Below are positions 27,572-37,040 of a stretch of 64,000 bases of DNA, piece after piece (positions within the stretch are counted from its first letter, which is position 1; each line of letters starts with the position of its first letter). The stretch lies in assembly GCF_021729865.1 (NCBI RefSeq), contig NZ_CP063400.1:3100001-3164000 (forward strand), in the 5' to 3' direction. Below the pieces are notes generated by a model, which did not search any database, had not been told where the DNA came from, and was given only the letters and a program-made list of their open reading frames with translations. Origin of the DNA: Hydrogenophaga sp. SL48 (GTDB taxonomy: Bacteria > Pseudomonadota > Gammaproteobacteria > Burkholderiales > Burkholderiaceae_C). The translations under genes were made by a program, and so were the position numbers.

Positions 27572-29722
27572 TCAGGCGGCCGTGGCCACCACCAGCGCGT
27601 CCAGCGCCAGCACCGGCTGGGCCGACCCGGCGGGGTAGGCCACCAGGGGGTTGATGTCGATCTCGGTGATGGCGGGGTTGGCCCGCATCTGCGCGCCCAC
27701 CTGCGCGACCACCCGGGCAATCGCGTGCAGGTCCACACCCGCCGCACCGCGGATGCCTTGCAGCACCACCGCGGCCTTGAGGCGGCCCAGCTCCACCACG
27801 ATGTCGTCCACCGCCATGTCGGCCGGGATCAGGCGCACGTCCTTGAGCGCCTCGATCCAGATGCCGCCCAGGCCCACGAGCACCACGGGGCCCCACTCAG
27901 CGTCGCGCTTCGCGCCCACCACCAGCTCCAGCCCGCGCGGCCCCATGGCCTCGACCAGGGCGCCGTCCAGCACCAGTTCGGGCCGGTGGCCCGCGACGCT
28001 GGCGTGCAGGCGCGTCCAGCCCGCGCGCAGGGCGGCCTCATCGGCCAGGCCCACGAGCACACCGCCCACATCGCTCTTGTGCGGCAACTCGCTGGCCTGC
28101 GCCTTGAGCACCACCGGGTAGCCCACGGTGGCGGCGATGCGCACCGCCTCGTCGGCGCTGGTGGCCAGCGCGCCCTTGGGCACCGCCAGGCCGGCCTGGG
28201 CCAGCCAGGCCTTGCCCTGGTATTCCGGAAAGATGCCGTTGGCCGGCACCGCGCCCGGCAAGGGCAAAACGGGCGGCAGCTCGCGGGTGGCGCGGGCGGC
28301 GCGCTGCAGGGCCTCGCCGTAGGCGGCCACCTGGCGCATGGCGCGCAGGGCGCGGTCGGCCGAACGGAACAGCGGCACCCCGCTGGCCGTGATGGCGTCG
28401 GTGAAGAACGGCTCCACGGCGCTGCCGTCGCCGGTCAGCACCAGCACGGCGGGCTTGGTGGCGCGCGCGATGGCGGGCACGATGTGCTCGGCCTTGTCGC
28501 GCTGCGCCATCTCGGGGCCGACCGGAATGGCCAGCACGAGGTTGCCAATGCGCTCGTCGTCCAGCAGGGTCAGCAGCAGCTCGCCGATCAGGCCCGGCTG
28601 GCGCACGCCGATGGTGGTGTAGTCCAGCGGGTTCTCGGGCACGGCGTAGGCCGGCAGCAGCGCGGTGAGTTTCGCGACGGTCGGCGCGGTGAGTTCGGGC
28701 AGCGCCAGGCCGAGGTCGTCGGCAAAGTCGAGCGCGATGTTCTTCATGGCGCCGGAGCCGGTCATGAAGGCCGTGCCGCCCGCCGGCGGCTGCGGGTAGC
28801 GCAGCAGGATGGCGCTGGTGTCGAGCAGCTCGTCCAGCGACCCGACGACCACCACCGCCTCGCGCCGGAGCAGCGCGCTGGCCGTGGCGTGGTCGCCGGC
28901 CAGTGCGCCGGTGTGCGACTGCGCGGCCTCGCGGGCCCGGGCGCTGCGCCCCGGCATCAGCAAGACCAGCGGCTTGCCCGCGGCCCGCGCCTGCGCAGCG
29001 AGCTGCAGGAACAGCTGCGGACGGCGGATCTGCTCCACATACACCGTGACGACGCGGGTCTGCTCATCGCCGATGTGGTGCGCCAGCACGTCTTCGACCG
29101 AGACCGAGACCTCGTTGCCGGTGGAAAACACCGAGGTCACGGGCACGCCGCGGGCGAGGAACGCGTCGCGCAGGTTGGCGGCCATGAAGCCGCTTTGCGC
29201 CACCACGCCGACCCCGGGGCGCTGCTCGCGCTCGCGCGCCGCCAGCGGCTCGAAGGTGACGGGCACGCCCGCCGCCAGGTTGGTGAAGCCCATGCAGTTG
29301 GGGCCCACCAGCAGGATGCCGGCCGCGCGCGCAGCCTCGGCCAGCGCCTGCTGCCGGGCCTGGCCCTCCTCGCCCGCCTCGGCGTAGCCCGAAGCGAACA
29401 GCACCGCCGCGTGGCAACGGCGCGCGGCCAGGGCCTTCACCGACTCCATCACGCCCGACTCGGGAATCGCCAGCACCGCCAGATCGATGCCCTCGGGCAG
29501 CGCGTCGATGGTCTTCACACAGGGACGGCCCTGGATCTCATCGCTGCTGCGGCTGACCAGGTGCAGCGCGCCGTCGTAGCCAAAGCGGTCCAGGTTGCCC
29601 TGCACAAAGCCGCCGAACGAACGCGGGTCGGCGGAGGCACCCACGATCACGATGGAGCGCGGCCGGAGGATCCGGTCCACCGGCAAGGCCACCGACGCAC
29701 ACGCTGAAGCAGGCTGAGACAT
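27572..29722 (-). CDS. ADP-forming acyl-CoA synthetase (acetate-CoA ligase family)
   Basis: Protein of 716 residues in the NDP-forming acyl-CoA synthetase superfamily: N-terminal CoA-binding domain (RPRSIVIVGASADPRSFGG), a middle succinyl-CoA-ligase-like part with the phospho-His motif QSHTGALAGDH, and a C-terminal ATP-grasp domain (from about residue 490; AWLAQAGLAVPKG). It makes an acyl-CoA from a free acid and ATP. As the first gene of the minus-strand arm it probably activates the pathway's acid. ATG at 29722 has AAGG 8 bases upstream; the longer frame to 29956 crosses the promoter region. Confidence 0.9.
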   Translation of the reverse strand: MSQPASACASVALPVDRILRPRSIVIVGASADPRSFGGFVQGNLDRFGYDGALHLVSRSSDEIQGRPCVKTIDALPEGIDLAVLAIPESGVMESVKALAARRCHAAVLFASGYAEAGEEGQARQQALAEAARAAGILLVGPNCMGFTNLAAGVPVTFEPLAAREREQRPGVGVVAQSGFMAANLRDAFLARGVPVTSVFSTGNEVSVSVEDVLAHHIGDEQTRVVTVYVEQIRRPQLFLQLAAQARAAGKPLVLLMPGRSARAREAAQSHTGALAGDHATASALLRREAVVVVGSLDELLDTSAILLRYPQPPAGGTAFMTGSGAMKNIALDFADDLGLALPELTAPTVAKLTALLPAYAVPENPLDYTTIGVRQPGLIGELLLTLLDDERIGNLVLAIPVGPEMAQRDKAEHIVPAIARATKPAVLVLTGDGSAVEPFFTDAITASGVPLFRSADRALRAMRQVAAYGEALQRAARATRELPPVLPLPGAVPANGIFPEYQGKAWLAQAGLAVPKGALATSADEAVRIAATVGYPVVLKAQASELPHKSDVGGVLVGLADEAALRAGWTRLHASVAGHRPELVLDGALVEAMGPRGLELVVGAKRDAEWGPVVLVGLGGIWIEALKDVRLIPADMAVDDIVVELGRLKAAVVLQGIRGAAGVDLHAIARVVAQVGAQMRANPAITEIDINPLVAYPAGSAQPVLALDALVVATAA

Positions 29723-29748
29723 GCAAAAACACCTTATCTGGATGAGAC

Positions 29749-29826
29749 ACCCCCCGCGCCGCTTCGCGTCACCCCCCAGGGGGCGGCACTGGCCGTCCGG
29801 CGAAGCCGGCCCGGCGGTGCCCCCGG
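29749..29826 (+). repeat. Dispersed structured repeat, copy C
   Basis: About 78 bp with GCGCCGCTTCGCG, a CCCCCC/GGGGG hairpin and CCGGCGAAGCCGG closed by GGCAC/GTGCC. It lies in the divergent promoter region, reads toward the plus arm, and unlike the other copies does not follow a stop codon. Confidence 0.72.
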
Positions 29827-30197
29827 TGGGCGTTGCTTCATGCGGCGCGGGTGGCGCGAATGCGGAAGGGAAGACTGGTATGTCGAAACCGGCTGCTGGG
29901 TGTACCGACAGCTTGTTTCTGTTGCCAATTCTGGCATACATAAAAGGTGTTTTCAATACACCACAGCGTGCAAAATGGATTTCCTAGGGTTTACACCGAG
30001 GCCGCCTTCAGCCCCCATGACAAGGGAAAGAACATGAAATACCGCAAAAATTGCCATCACTTTCCCCATGAAAGAGGCGCTTTTCCCCTGCACGTCACCT
30101 GTGCTGGTTAGGATGGGCACTGTCCGCTTGAGTCGCCATTTGTGGCATTCATCTAATTTTCTATTGCATACCACAACAACTTGGAGGTATATTTGCC
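29827..30197. promoter_or_regulatory. Divergent promoter/operator region of the catabolic island
   Basis: About 370 bp of noncoding, lower-GC DNA between the two arms. Three sites match TGGYATRYM: 29876-29884, 29932-29940, and 30165-30173 on the other strand; an inverted repeat GGTGT-7-ACACC lies at 29946-29962. These resemble GntR/FadR-type operator half-sites, so the adjacent GntR gene probably binds here. No coding gene is seen in this stretch. Confidence 0.5.
30128..30157 (+). promoter_or_regulatory. Possible sigma-70 promoter of the plus arm
   Basis: TTGAGT and TCTAAT separated by 18 bp, about 40 bp before the GntR start, with one TGGYATRYM site just downstream at 30165-30173 where a bound repressor would block transcription. 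Confidence 0.35.
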
Positions 30198-30950
30198 ATG
30201 CCCATGGAAAACCTTGTCCAACTCGACCCCCTGACCGACCCCGATGCCGCGGTGCCGAGCGACGATGCGCGCCCGCGCGGCGGCCGGGCCAACGAGATCC
30301 GGAACGCGCTGCAGGAGGAGATCGAATCCGGCAAGCTGCCCCCGGGCAGCCCGCTGGACGAGCGCGCGCTGGCCGCGCGTTTCCAGGTCTCCCGCACCCC
30401 CGTGCGTGAGGCGCTGCAGCAGCTCGCCGCGCGCGATCTGGTGCGCATCGCGCCGCGCCAGGGCATGTCGGTGGCCCGCCTGTCCATCAGCCAGGTGCGC
30501 GCCATCATGGAAACCATCGGCGAGCTCGAAGGCGTGTGCGCCAGGCTGGCGGCCCGACGGGTGGACGACGCGCTGCGCACCCAGCTGGACGCGGCCCTGC
30601 AGCAGTGCCAGGACGCCGCGATCCAGGGCGGCACCGAGGAATACGCCCTGGCCAACACCGCTTTCCACGAAGTGATCTATGTGGGCAGCCGCAACCCCTA
30701 CCTGGCCGACCTGATTCGCAACGCGCGGCGACAGATCTACCGCTACAGCCTGCGCAATTTCGTGACCAAGGCGCAGATCAACAAGTCGATGCAGGACCAC
30801 CTGAAGGTGGCGCGCGCCATCCAGGACGGCGACGAAGCCACGGCCGCCCACCAGATGATCCTGCACGTGCCCTCGGGCTCTACCGGGTTCTCCGAGTTCC
30901 TGGCCCGCATGCCCATGAGCCTGTTCGAAACCGAAGCCGGCGAGTCCTGA
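30198..30950 (+). CDS. GntR family regulator with FCD ligand domain
   Basis: Protein of 250 residues. Winged helix-turn-helix at about 30-95 (LDERALAARFQVSRTPVREALQQL), followed by an all-helical FCD domain (about 105-230) with metal/ligand-binding His in NTAFHEVIY and QMILHVPSG. FCD regulators sense carboxylic acids or CoA esters. It opens the plus arm and faces the minus arm, so it likely controls both. Ribosome site TTGGAGG lies 10 bases upstream; a second ATG at 30204 is possible. Confidence 0.92.
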   Translation: MPMENLVQLDPLTDPDAAVPSDDARPRGGRANEIRNALQEEIESGKLPPGSPLDERALAARFQVSRTPVREALQQLAARDLVRIAPRQGMSVARLSISQVRAIMETIGELEGVCARLAARRVDDALRTQLDAALQQCQDAAIQGGTEEYALANTAFHEVIYVGSRNPYLADLIRNARRQIYRYSLRNFVTKAQINKSMQDHLKVARAIQDGDEATAAHQMILHVPSGSTGFSEFLARMPMSLFETEAGES

Positions 30951-30980
30951 CGCGCCCGGCCCAACATCACCCACCGCCCC

Positions 30981-31367
30981 ATGTCACGTCCCCCACGCTC
31001 CATCGATGTCCCCGGTGCTTCGCACAACGCGCCCATTCCGGCCGCGGCCCGTGTGGGCCCGCTGCTCTGCACCTCGGCGGTGTCGGGCAAGGACGCGGCC
31101 ACGGGCCAGCTGCCCGCCGACGCAGCCACCCAGGTGCGCCACACGTTTGCGAACCTGCGGGCGGTGCTGCAGGCGGGCGGGGCTTCACTGGACGACGTGG
31201 CGAAGTTCAGCGTGACGATCAAGGACAACTCGGTGCGTGAGCCCCTCAACGCCGAGTGGCTGGCCTGTTTCCCGGACCCGCACGACCGCCCGGCCCGCCA
31301 CATCGTGGTGCAGGACCTGCAGCACGGCCTGTGGCTGCAGATCGAGGTCATGGCCTTCGTTTCGTAA
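30981..31367 (+). CDS. RidA family (YjgF) protein
   Basis: Protein of 128 residues. Typical trimeric RidA body with GPLLCTSAVSGKD, QVRHTFANLRAVLQAGGASLDDV, and the arginine of the enamine-binding site in RPARHIVV with Glu near the end (LQIEVMAFV). Family members hydrolyse reactive imines or, in aromatic pathways, aid 2-aminomuconate-type deaminations. Fourth base behind the GntR operon start; probable tailoring role in this pathway. Confidence 0.88.
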   Translation: MSRPPRSIDVPGASHNAPIPAAARVGPLLCTSAVSGKDAATGQLPADAATQVRHTFANLRAVLQAGGASLDDVAKFSVTIKDNSVREPLNAEWLACFPDPHDRPARHIVVQDLQHGLWLQIEVMAFVS

Positions 31368-31400
31368 ACCCCTCACCACTTCCACAGGAGACGCCGCTTC

Positions 31401-32402
31401 ATGATCATCGATTCCCACGCCCACATTCACATGCCGCCGGAGAGCTTCCGCTTCATGGCAGAACTTGTCGGTGGGCGTGCCAACCCCTACACCCTGCCCA
31501 AGATTCCCGACGCCTCGATCCGCAAGGTGGCCGAGGATCAGATCCGCATCATGGATTCGGTCGGCACCGACATCCAGTTCATCTCGCCGCGCCCCTACCT
31601 GCAGCTGCACTCGGTCAAGCCCGGCAAGGTCACCGAGCTCTGGTCCCAGCATTGCAACGGCCTGATCGCCGAGTTCGTCAAGCTGTTCCCCGACCGCTTC
31701 CGCGGCGTGGCCGGCCTGCCGCAGTTCATGGACGAGCCGCTCGACGTGCGCGCCATCCCGGAACTCCGGCGTTGCGTCAACGAGCTCGGCTTTGTCGGCT
31801 GCCTCATCAACCCCGACGCCACCGAAGGCCTGGGCGACCCACCCGGCATGGGCGACCCCTACTGGCACCCGCTCTACCAGGCGATGGTCGAACTCGACGT
31901 GCCAGGCCTCATCCATTCCGCCAGCAGCTGCAGCGAACGCGAGTCCTACACGCTCAAGTTCCTCAACGAGGAAACCATCTCCATCGTCTCGCTGCTGGGC
32001 GCCAAGACCTTCGACACCTTCCCCGACCTCAAGATCGTGGTGGCCCACGGCGGCGGCGCCATTCCTTACCAGATGGGCCGTTTCCGCTCGTGGAACGTGC
32101 GCAAGGGTGAAAAAGAGACCTTCGACGAACAGCTCAAGAAGCTCTACTTCGACACCTGCAACTACAGCACCGAAGCGATGGAGCTGCTGCTCAAGGTGGC
32201 CGGCACCGACAACGTGATGTTCGGCACCGAAAAGCCCGGCACCGGCAGCGCACGCGACCCGCTGACCGGGCGCGACTACGACGACATGAAGCCGGTCATC
32301 GAAGGCATCGGCTGGCTGACCGAAGAACAGAAGAAAAACATCTTCGAGTGCAACTGCCGGCGCGTGTACCCGCGCGCCTTCCGCAAAGACGAAGACTGCT
32401 GA
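31401..32402 (+). CDS. Amidohydrolase-fold protein, LigJ-like (4-oxalomesaconate hydratase family)
   Basis: Protein of 333 residues of the ACMSD/LigJ branch of amidohydrolases. Metal motif HAHIH at residues 6-10; the body shares with LigJ the pattern IPELRRCVNELGFVG, INPD, FPDLKIVVAHGGGAIPY and the C-terminal CNCRRVYPRAF. LigJ hydrates 4-oxalomesaconate to 4-carboxy-4-hydroxy-2-oxoadipate, the substrate of LigK/RraA-type aldolases, three of which are encoded in the other arm. A decarboxylase of the same branch remains possible. Confidence 0.8.
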   Translation: MIIDSHAHIHMPPESFRFMAELVGGRANPYTLPKIPDASIRKVAEDQIRIMDSVGTDIQFISPRPYLQLHSVKPGKVTELWSQHCNGLIAEFVKLFPDRFRGVAGLPQFMDEPLDVRAIPELRRCVNELGFVGCLINPDATEGLGDPPGMGDPYWHPLYQAMVELDVPGLIHSASSCSERESYTLKFLNEETISIVSLLGAKTFDTFPDLKIVVAHGGGAIPYQMGRFRSWNVRKGEKETFDEQLKKLYFDTCNYSTEAMELLLKVAGTDNVMFGTEKPGTGSARDPLTGRDYDDMKPVIEGIGWLTEEQKKNIFECNCRRVYPRAFRKDEDC

Positions 32403-32413
32403 GGAGACACGAC

Positions 32414-33649
32414 ATGCCGCTGAGCAAAGAAGACAACGATCTGCTGACCCGCGTCGAGAACGGCGCGCCCATGGGTGAAATGATCCGCCAGCACTACTGG
32501 ATGCCCGCCGTGCCATCCTTCAAGCTGGAGGCCGATGGCGCGCCGGTGCGCGTGCGCCTGCTGGGCAAGAACTACATCGCCTTCCGCGCCACCAACGGCG
32601 ACGTCGGTGTGCTCGACGAGCAGTGCCCGCACCGCAAGGCCTCGCTGGCGCTGGGCCGCAACGAGGACAACGGCATCCGCTGCATCTACCACGGCTGGAA
32701 GTTCAACGTCAAAGGCGAGGTGGTGGAAGCCCCGAACCACGCCGGCAACCAGGAACAGTTCTGCCAGCACGTGCGGGTGAACCGCTACACCGCGGTGGAC
32801 CGCGGCGGCCTGATCTGGGTCTGGCTGGGCACGGGCGACACGCCGCCGCCCTTCCCCGACCTGCCGTTCATGGACCTGCCGGCGAGCCAGCGCTCGGTGA
32901 CCAGTGTGGAGGTGCCCACCAACTGGGTGCAGGGCGTGGAAGCGTCCATGGACTCCTCCCACGTGGGCGTGCTGCACGAGTCCACCACCCAGCTCACGGC
33001 CGGTGGCGGCAACCAGCGCATGCTGATGACCAAGGCGCTGGCGCCCAAGCTGGAGTTCGAGGAGCGGCCCTATGGCTACCGCTACGCCGCCCTGCGCGCC
33101 CTGCCCGACGGCAACACCTACGCGCGGGTCAACAACTTCGTCATGCCGTGGTACGGCATCATCTGCCCGCCCGACGAGCAGGGCCCGACCACGGTGTTTT
33201 TCTCCACCCCGGTGGACGACGTGACGCACCGCGCCTGGTTCGTGCACTACAACCCGCACCGTCCCCTGGGCATGACCATCATGTCGGCCACGCCCGACGT
33301 GTGGAACTTCCCGCCGCTGCCACCGGGCGCCGCCAAAGACAACTGGGGCCAGAACCGCGACATCATGAAACGCGGCCACAAGACCGGCTTCCCCCAGCAC
33401 CTGGGCACCGAAGACTTCGCGATGTTCCTGAGCCAGGGACCCATCGCCGACCGCACCGACGAGCAACTCTGCTCGGCCGACGGCGCGGTCATCCGCGTGC
33501 GCCAGGCGCTGCTGAAGGCCGCGCGCGAATTCATGGAGGGCAAGGCGCCCACCATGGCCCACCACCCCGACCTGGACTACCGAAAGATCCGCTCGGTGGG
33601 CGTGGTGCTGCCCACGGGCGCCGACTGGCGCGCCATGGCCGACGCCTGA
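32414..33649 (+). CDS. Rieske non-heme iron oxygenase, alpha subunit 1 (phthalate 4,5-dioxygenase-like)
   Basis: Protein of 411 residues. The Rieske [2Fe-2S] ligands are in CPHRKAS and CIYHGWKF; the mononuclear iron site is in SMDSSHVGVLHES (Asp/His/His). Length fits the phthalate 4,5-dioxygenase type, which needs no beta subunit. It adds O2 to, or O-demethylates, an aromatic ring using electrons from the reductase at 36026. Start ATG at 32414 has GGAG at spacing 7. The substrate cannot be assigned. Confidence 0.9.
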   Translation: MPLSKEDNDLLTRVENGAPMGEMIRQHYWMPAVPSFKLEADGAPVRVRLLGKNYIAFRATNGDVGVLDEQCPHRKASLALGRNEDNGIRCIYHGWKFNVKGEVVEAPNHAGNQEQFCQHVRVNRYTAVDRGGLIWVWLGTGDTPPPFPDLPFMDLPASQRSVTSVEVPTNWVQGVEASMDSSHVGVLHESTTQLTAGGGNQRMLMTKALAPKLEFEERPYGYRYAALRALPDGNTYARVNNFVMPWYGIICPPDEQGPTTVFFSTPVDDVTHRAWFVHYNPHRPLGMTIMSATPDVWNFPPLPPGAAKDNWGQNRDIMKRGHKTGFPQHLGTEDFAMFLSQGPIADRTDEQLCSADGAVIRVRQALLKAAREFMEGKAPTMAHHPDLDYRKIRSVGVVLPTGADWRAMADA

Positions 33650-33743
33650 CCCGCTCCCCTTCGCCGGTCCGAAAGGTGCACAGACACCTCGGGCCACCCC
33701 CGGACCGTCTGGCCCGGGCATGTCCTTATCCAGGAGACAACCC

Positions 33744-34718
33744 ATGAAACTCAATCGCCGTCACCTCTTGCTCTCCAGTGGCGCCCTGCTGGCGCTGCCC
33801 CAGGCCAGCTGGGCACAGACCCGACCCGCCATCCGCATCCTCGTGGGTTTCCCGCCGGGTGGTGCCACCGACGCCATCGCCCGGGTGGTCGCCGACCGCC
33901 TGCCCAACCTGCTGGGGCAGCCGGTGATCATCGACAACAAGGCCGGGGTGGGTGGTCGCATGGCCGCCGACGCGGTGCTGGCGGCGCCGGCCGACGGCCT
34001 GACCTTCATGGTGGCCCCCAACGCCACCCCCACCTTCCAGATGCTGGTGTTCGGTCACCAGATCCGCTGGAACATCGTGAAGGACTTCACCCCGGTGGCC
34101 ACCGTGGCCTCGTACCCGCTGGGCATGGGCGTGGCCTTGAGCACCGGTGCGACGAACGCGCGCGAGTTCGTTGAATGGGTCAAGAAGAACCCCGGCAAAA
34201 GCAGCTTTGGCTCCCCGGGCCTCGGGGGGCAAAACGCGTTCCTGGGCGAGCAGCTGGCCAAGACCGCCGGCATCGACCTGCCCGTCACCCCCTACAAGGG
34301 CTCGCCGCCGATGGTGAACGACCTGCTGGGTGGCCACGTGCCCTCGGCCATCAGCCTCATGGACGGCATGATGGCGCACCACCGCGCCGGCAAGATCCGC
34401 GTGATCGGCATCTTCACCAAGGAGCGCTCACCGCTGATGCCCGACATCCCGACCTTTGCCGAACAGGGCATCGACGTCACCTCGGGCGAAGGCTGGACCG
34501 GCATGTGGGCCCGCGCGGGCACGCCCGCCGCCGAGATCGAGCGCATGCAGAAAGCCATCCAGCAGGTGCTGCAGATGCCCGAGGTCCGGGAGCAGATGGC
34601 CCAGCGCCTGTGGGTGCAGCCGCACTACCGCAACGGCGCCGACATGGACAAGCTGCAGCGCGCGGAGCTGGCCCACTGGGAACCCATCATCAAGGCCTCC
34701 GGCTTCAAGGCCGAGTGA
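33744..34718 (+). CDS. Bug family (TctC-like) periplasmic solute receptor
   Basis: Protein of 324 residues with a Sec/Tat-like leader (MKLNRRHLLLSSGALLALPQ), LVGFPPGGATDAIARVV, DNKAGVGGRMAAD and LAHWEPIIKASGF. ATG at 33744 has a CAGGAGA site at spacing 7. It is the only Bug gene in the plus arm and sits between the two Rieske oxygenase genes. Confidence 0.93.
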   Translation: MKLNRRHLLLSSGALLALPQASWAQTRPAIRILVGFPPGGATDAIARVVADRLPNLLGQPVIIDNKAGVGGRMAADAVLAAPADGLTFMVAPNATPTFQMLVFGHQIRWNIVKDFTPVATVASYPLGMGVALSTGATNAREFVEWVKKNPGKSSFGSPGLGGQNAFLGEQLAKTAGIDLPVTPYKGSPPMVNDLLGGHVPSAISLMDGMMAHHRAGKIRVIGIFTKERSPLMPDIPTFAEQGIDVTSGEGWTGMWARAGTPAAEIERMQKAIQQVLQMPEVREQMAQRLWVQPHYRNGADMDKLQRAELAHWEPIIKASGFKAE

Positions 34719-34721
34719 GCC

Positions 34722-36014
34722 ATGCTGAGTGAAGACAAGAACCGGCAGCTGACCCAGGTGGGGCCGGGCACCCCCATGGGCGAGGTGCTGCGCCGTCACT
34801 GGCACCCGGTTGCCGGCATCGACGAACTGGAGCGCAACGCCGTCAAGGCCGTGCGCCTGATGGGCGAAGACCTGGTGCTGTTCAAGGACCTCTCGGGCCG
34901 GTACGGCCTGGTGGACCGGCAGTGCGCCCACCGCCGCGCCGACCTGAGCTACGGCTTTGTCGAGGCCAACGGCATCCGTTGCAACTACCACGGCTGGCAA
35001 TACGATGCCCATGGACAGTGTGTGGCTCAGCCTTACGAAGAGCAGGTGGATCCGCAGGCCCGCCTGAAATGCAAGGTCAAGCTCAAAGCCTACAAAGTCC
35101 AACCGCTCGCCGGCCTGCTGTGGGCCTACATGGGCCCGCTGCCCGCGCCCGAACTGCCCGACTGGGCGCCCTTTCACTGGCCCAACGGCTTCGTGCAGGC
35201 GGTGTTTTCCGAAGTGCCCTGCAACTGGCTGCAGACGCAGGAGAACTCCATCGACCCGGTGCATTTCGAGTGGATGCACGCCAACTGGAGCCGCCGCCTG
35301 CGCGGCACGGCCGGGCCCGAAGGGGACGGCTACGCGCCCACGCACCTGAAGCTGGCCTTCGAGGAATTCGAGCACGGTTTTCTGTACAAGCGCATCACCG
35401 CCGACACCGACGAGCGCCACCCGCTCTGGACCATCGGGCGCGTCTGCCTGTGGCCCAACGGCTTCTTTCTCGGCGACCACTTCGAGTGGCGCGTGCCGGT
35501 GGACGATGAGAACACGCTGAGCGTCACCTGGTCGTTCATCCGCGTGCCACGCGAGGCCGAGCCCTACACGCAAGCCAGCATCCCCACCTGGGTCAGCCCG
35601 ATCCAGGACACCGATGGCCGCTGGCTCACCAGCCACGTGATCAACCAGGACATCGTGGCCTGGGTCGGCCAGGGCCGCATCGCCGACCGCACGAAGGAAC
35701 ACCTGGGCGCCAGCGACCGTGGCATTGCGATGCTGCGGCGCCAGCTGTTCGAGGACATGGCCGCGGTGCAGGCGGGGCGCGATCCCAAGGGCGTTCTGCG
35801 CGACCCCGAGCGCAACCAGCGAATGGAGCTGCCCAGCGACTCGCGCGATTTTTTCCTCCACGGCCTGCCCCTGGCCGACTACCAGCGGCACCCCAAGTGG
35901 GCCCGGCTGTTGAACCACTTCATCTTCCACGCCGGCCAGCCGGCCTGGGTTCAGCAGGCGCACGAGCAGGCCACGGGCGTGGCCATCCAGCCCATGTCAG
36001 CGCTGGACCTCTGA
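34722..36014 (+). CDS. Rieske non-heme iron oxygenase, alpha subunit 2 (phthalate 4,5-dioxygenase-like)
   Basis: Protein of 430 residues. Rieske ligands in CAHRRADL and CNYHGWQYD; iron site in ENSIDPVHFEWMHANW (Asp/His/His). Diverged from the first Rieske enzyme, so the two likely act on different substrates or steps. Starts 3 bp after the Bug stop codon, and the reductase gene follows by 11 bp, which suggests shared electron supply. Confidence 0.9.
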   Translation: MLSEDKNRQLTQVGPGTPMGEVLRRHWHPVAGIDELERNAVKAVRLMGEDLVLFKDLSGRYGLVDRQCAHRRADLSYGFVEANGIRCNYHGWQYDAHGQCVAQPYEEQVDPQARLKCKVKLKAYKVQPLAGLLWAYMGPLPAPELPDWAPFHWPNGFVQAVFSEVPCNWLQTQENSIDPVHFEWMHANWSRRLRGTAGPEGDGYAPTHLKLAFEEFEHGFLYKRITADTDERHPLWTIGRVCLWPNGFFLGDHFEWRVPVDDENTLSVTWSFIRVPREAEPYTQASIPTWVSPIQDTDGRWLTSHVINQDIVAWVGQGRIADRTKEHLGASDRGIAMLRRQLFEDMAAVQAGRDPKGVLRDPERNQRMELPSDSRDFFLHGLPLADYQRHPKWARLLNHFIFHAGQPAWVQQAHEQATGVAIQPMSALDL

Positions 36015-36025
36015 AGGACCGACCC

Positions 36026-37003
36026 GTGACCCTTTCATCCACGTTCCAGGTTCGCCTGCGCTCCATCACCTTCGAGGCCGAGCACATCCTCGGCTTCGAG
36101 CTGGTGCCCCTGCCCCCGGCGGAACGCCTGCCGGCGTTCACGGCCGGCGCCCACATCGACCTGCACCTGAACACCCCGGGCGGCCCGCTGGTGCGAAGTT
36201 ATTCGCTGCTCAACGACCCCAGGGAAACGCAGCGCTACTGCATCGGCGTGAACCGCGACCCGAAATCGCGCGGCGGCTCGCGCCATGTGCACGAAGCCCT
36301 GCGCGCGGGCGATGTGCTCACCATCAGCGAGCCACGCAACAACTTCCCGCTCGACGAGGGCGCTCCGTTCAACGTGTTCATCGCGGGCGGCATCGGCATC
36401 ACGCCCATGCTGGGCATGATCGCCCGCTCGCAGGCGCTGGGCACGCCCTGGCGGCTGCACTACACCGCGCGCACCCGGGAGCACGCGGGTTTTCTGGACA
36501 TGCTGGCCGCTCACCAGGGCCAGCCCGGCGCCGAGGTGCGGCTCAACTTTGATCAGGCACCCGGTGGACAGATGCTGGACCTGGGCCGGATCGTGGCCGA
36601 TCTGCCCGCCGGGGCGCACGTGTACTGCTGCGGCCCGTTGCCCATGCTCGAAGCCTACGAGCGGGCCACGGCCGGCCTGCCGCCCGAGCGCGTGCACCGC
36701 GAGTACTTCGCGGCCAAGGAAGCCGCCGCCACCGGCGGTGGCTTCACCGTGGAGCTGGCGCGCAGCCGCAAGACACTGGAGGTGCCCGCCGGCAAGTCCA
36801 TCCTCGACTGTCTGATCGAGCTCCAGGTGGAGCCGCCGTTTTCGTGCCGCGAAGGCGTGTGCGGCACCTGCGAGGTGCGCGTGCTCGAAGGCATCCCCGA
36901 CCACCGCGACCTGGTGCTGACCGATGCCGAACGCGCCGTGGGCGACCGCATGATGGTCTGCTGCTCCGGCGCCAAAACCCACAAGCTGGTGCTCGATCTC
37001 TGA
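36026..37003 (+). CDS. VanB-type oxygenase reductase (FMN/NAD plus plant-type ferredoxin)
   Basis: Protein of 325 residues, GTG start at 36026 with AAGGA at spacing 8. Order: flavin domain (RSYSLLNDP near residue 50), NAD-binding domain ([20 protein letters not shown]) and C-terminal [2Fe-2S] domain ([16 protein letters not shown]...C). It moves electrons from NAD(P)H to the Rieske oxygenases. Follows the second Rieske gene. Confidence 0.93.
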   Translation: MTLSSTFQVRLRSITFEAEHILGFELVPLPPAERLPAFTAGAHIDLHLNTPGGPLVRSYSLLNDPRETQRYCIGVNRDPKSRGGSRHVHEALRAGDVLTISEPRNNFPLDEGAPFNVFIAGGIGITPMLGMIARSQALGTPWRLHYTARTREHAGFLDMLAAHQGQPGAEVRLNFDQAPGGQMLDLGRIVADLPAGAHVYCCGPLPMLEAYERATAGLPPERVHREYFAAKEAAATGGGFTVELARSRKTLEVPAGKSILDCLIELQVEPPFSCREGVCGTCEVRVLEGIPDHRDLVLTDAERAVGDRMMVCCSGAKTHKLVLDL

Positions 37004-37040
37004 GCCCCCGGCCTCCCCGTTTCAAACTGAAAGCAGCCCC

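Noticed and set aside
26057..29707. A 1216-codon open frame on the plus strand antisense to the acyl-CoA synthetase and dehydrogenase genes
   Set aside because: Low-complexity Ala/Gly/His/Gln-rich translation typical of GC-rich antisense frames; the minus-strand genes explain the region with clear family motifs.
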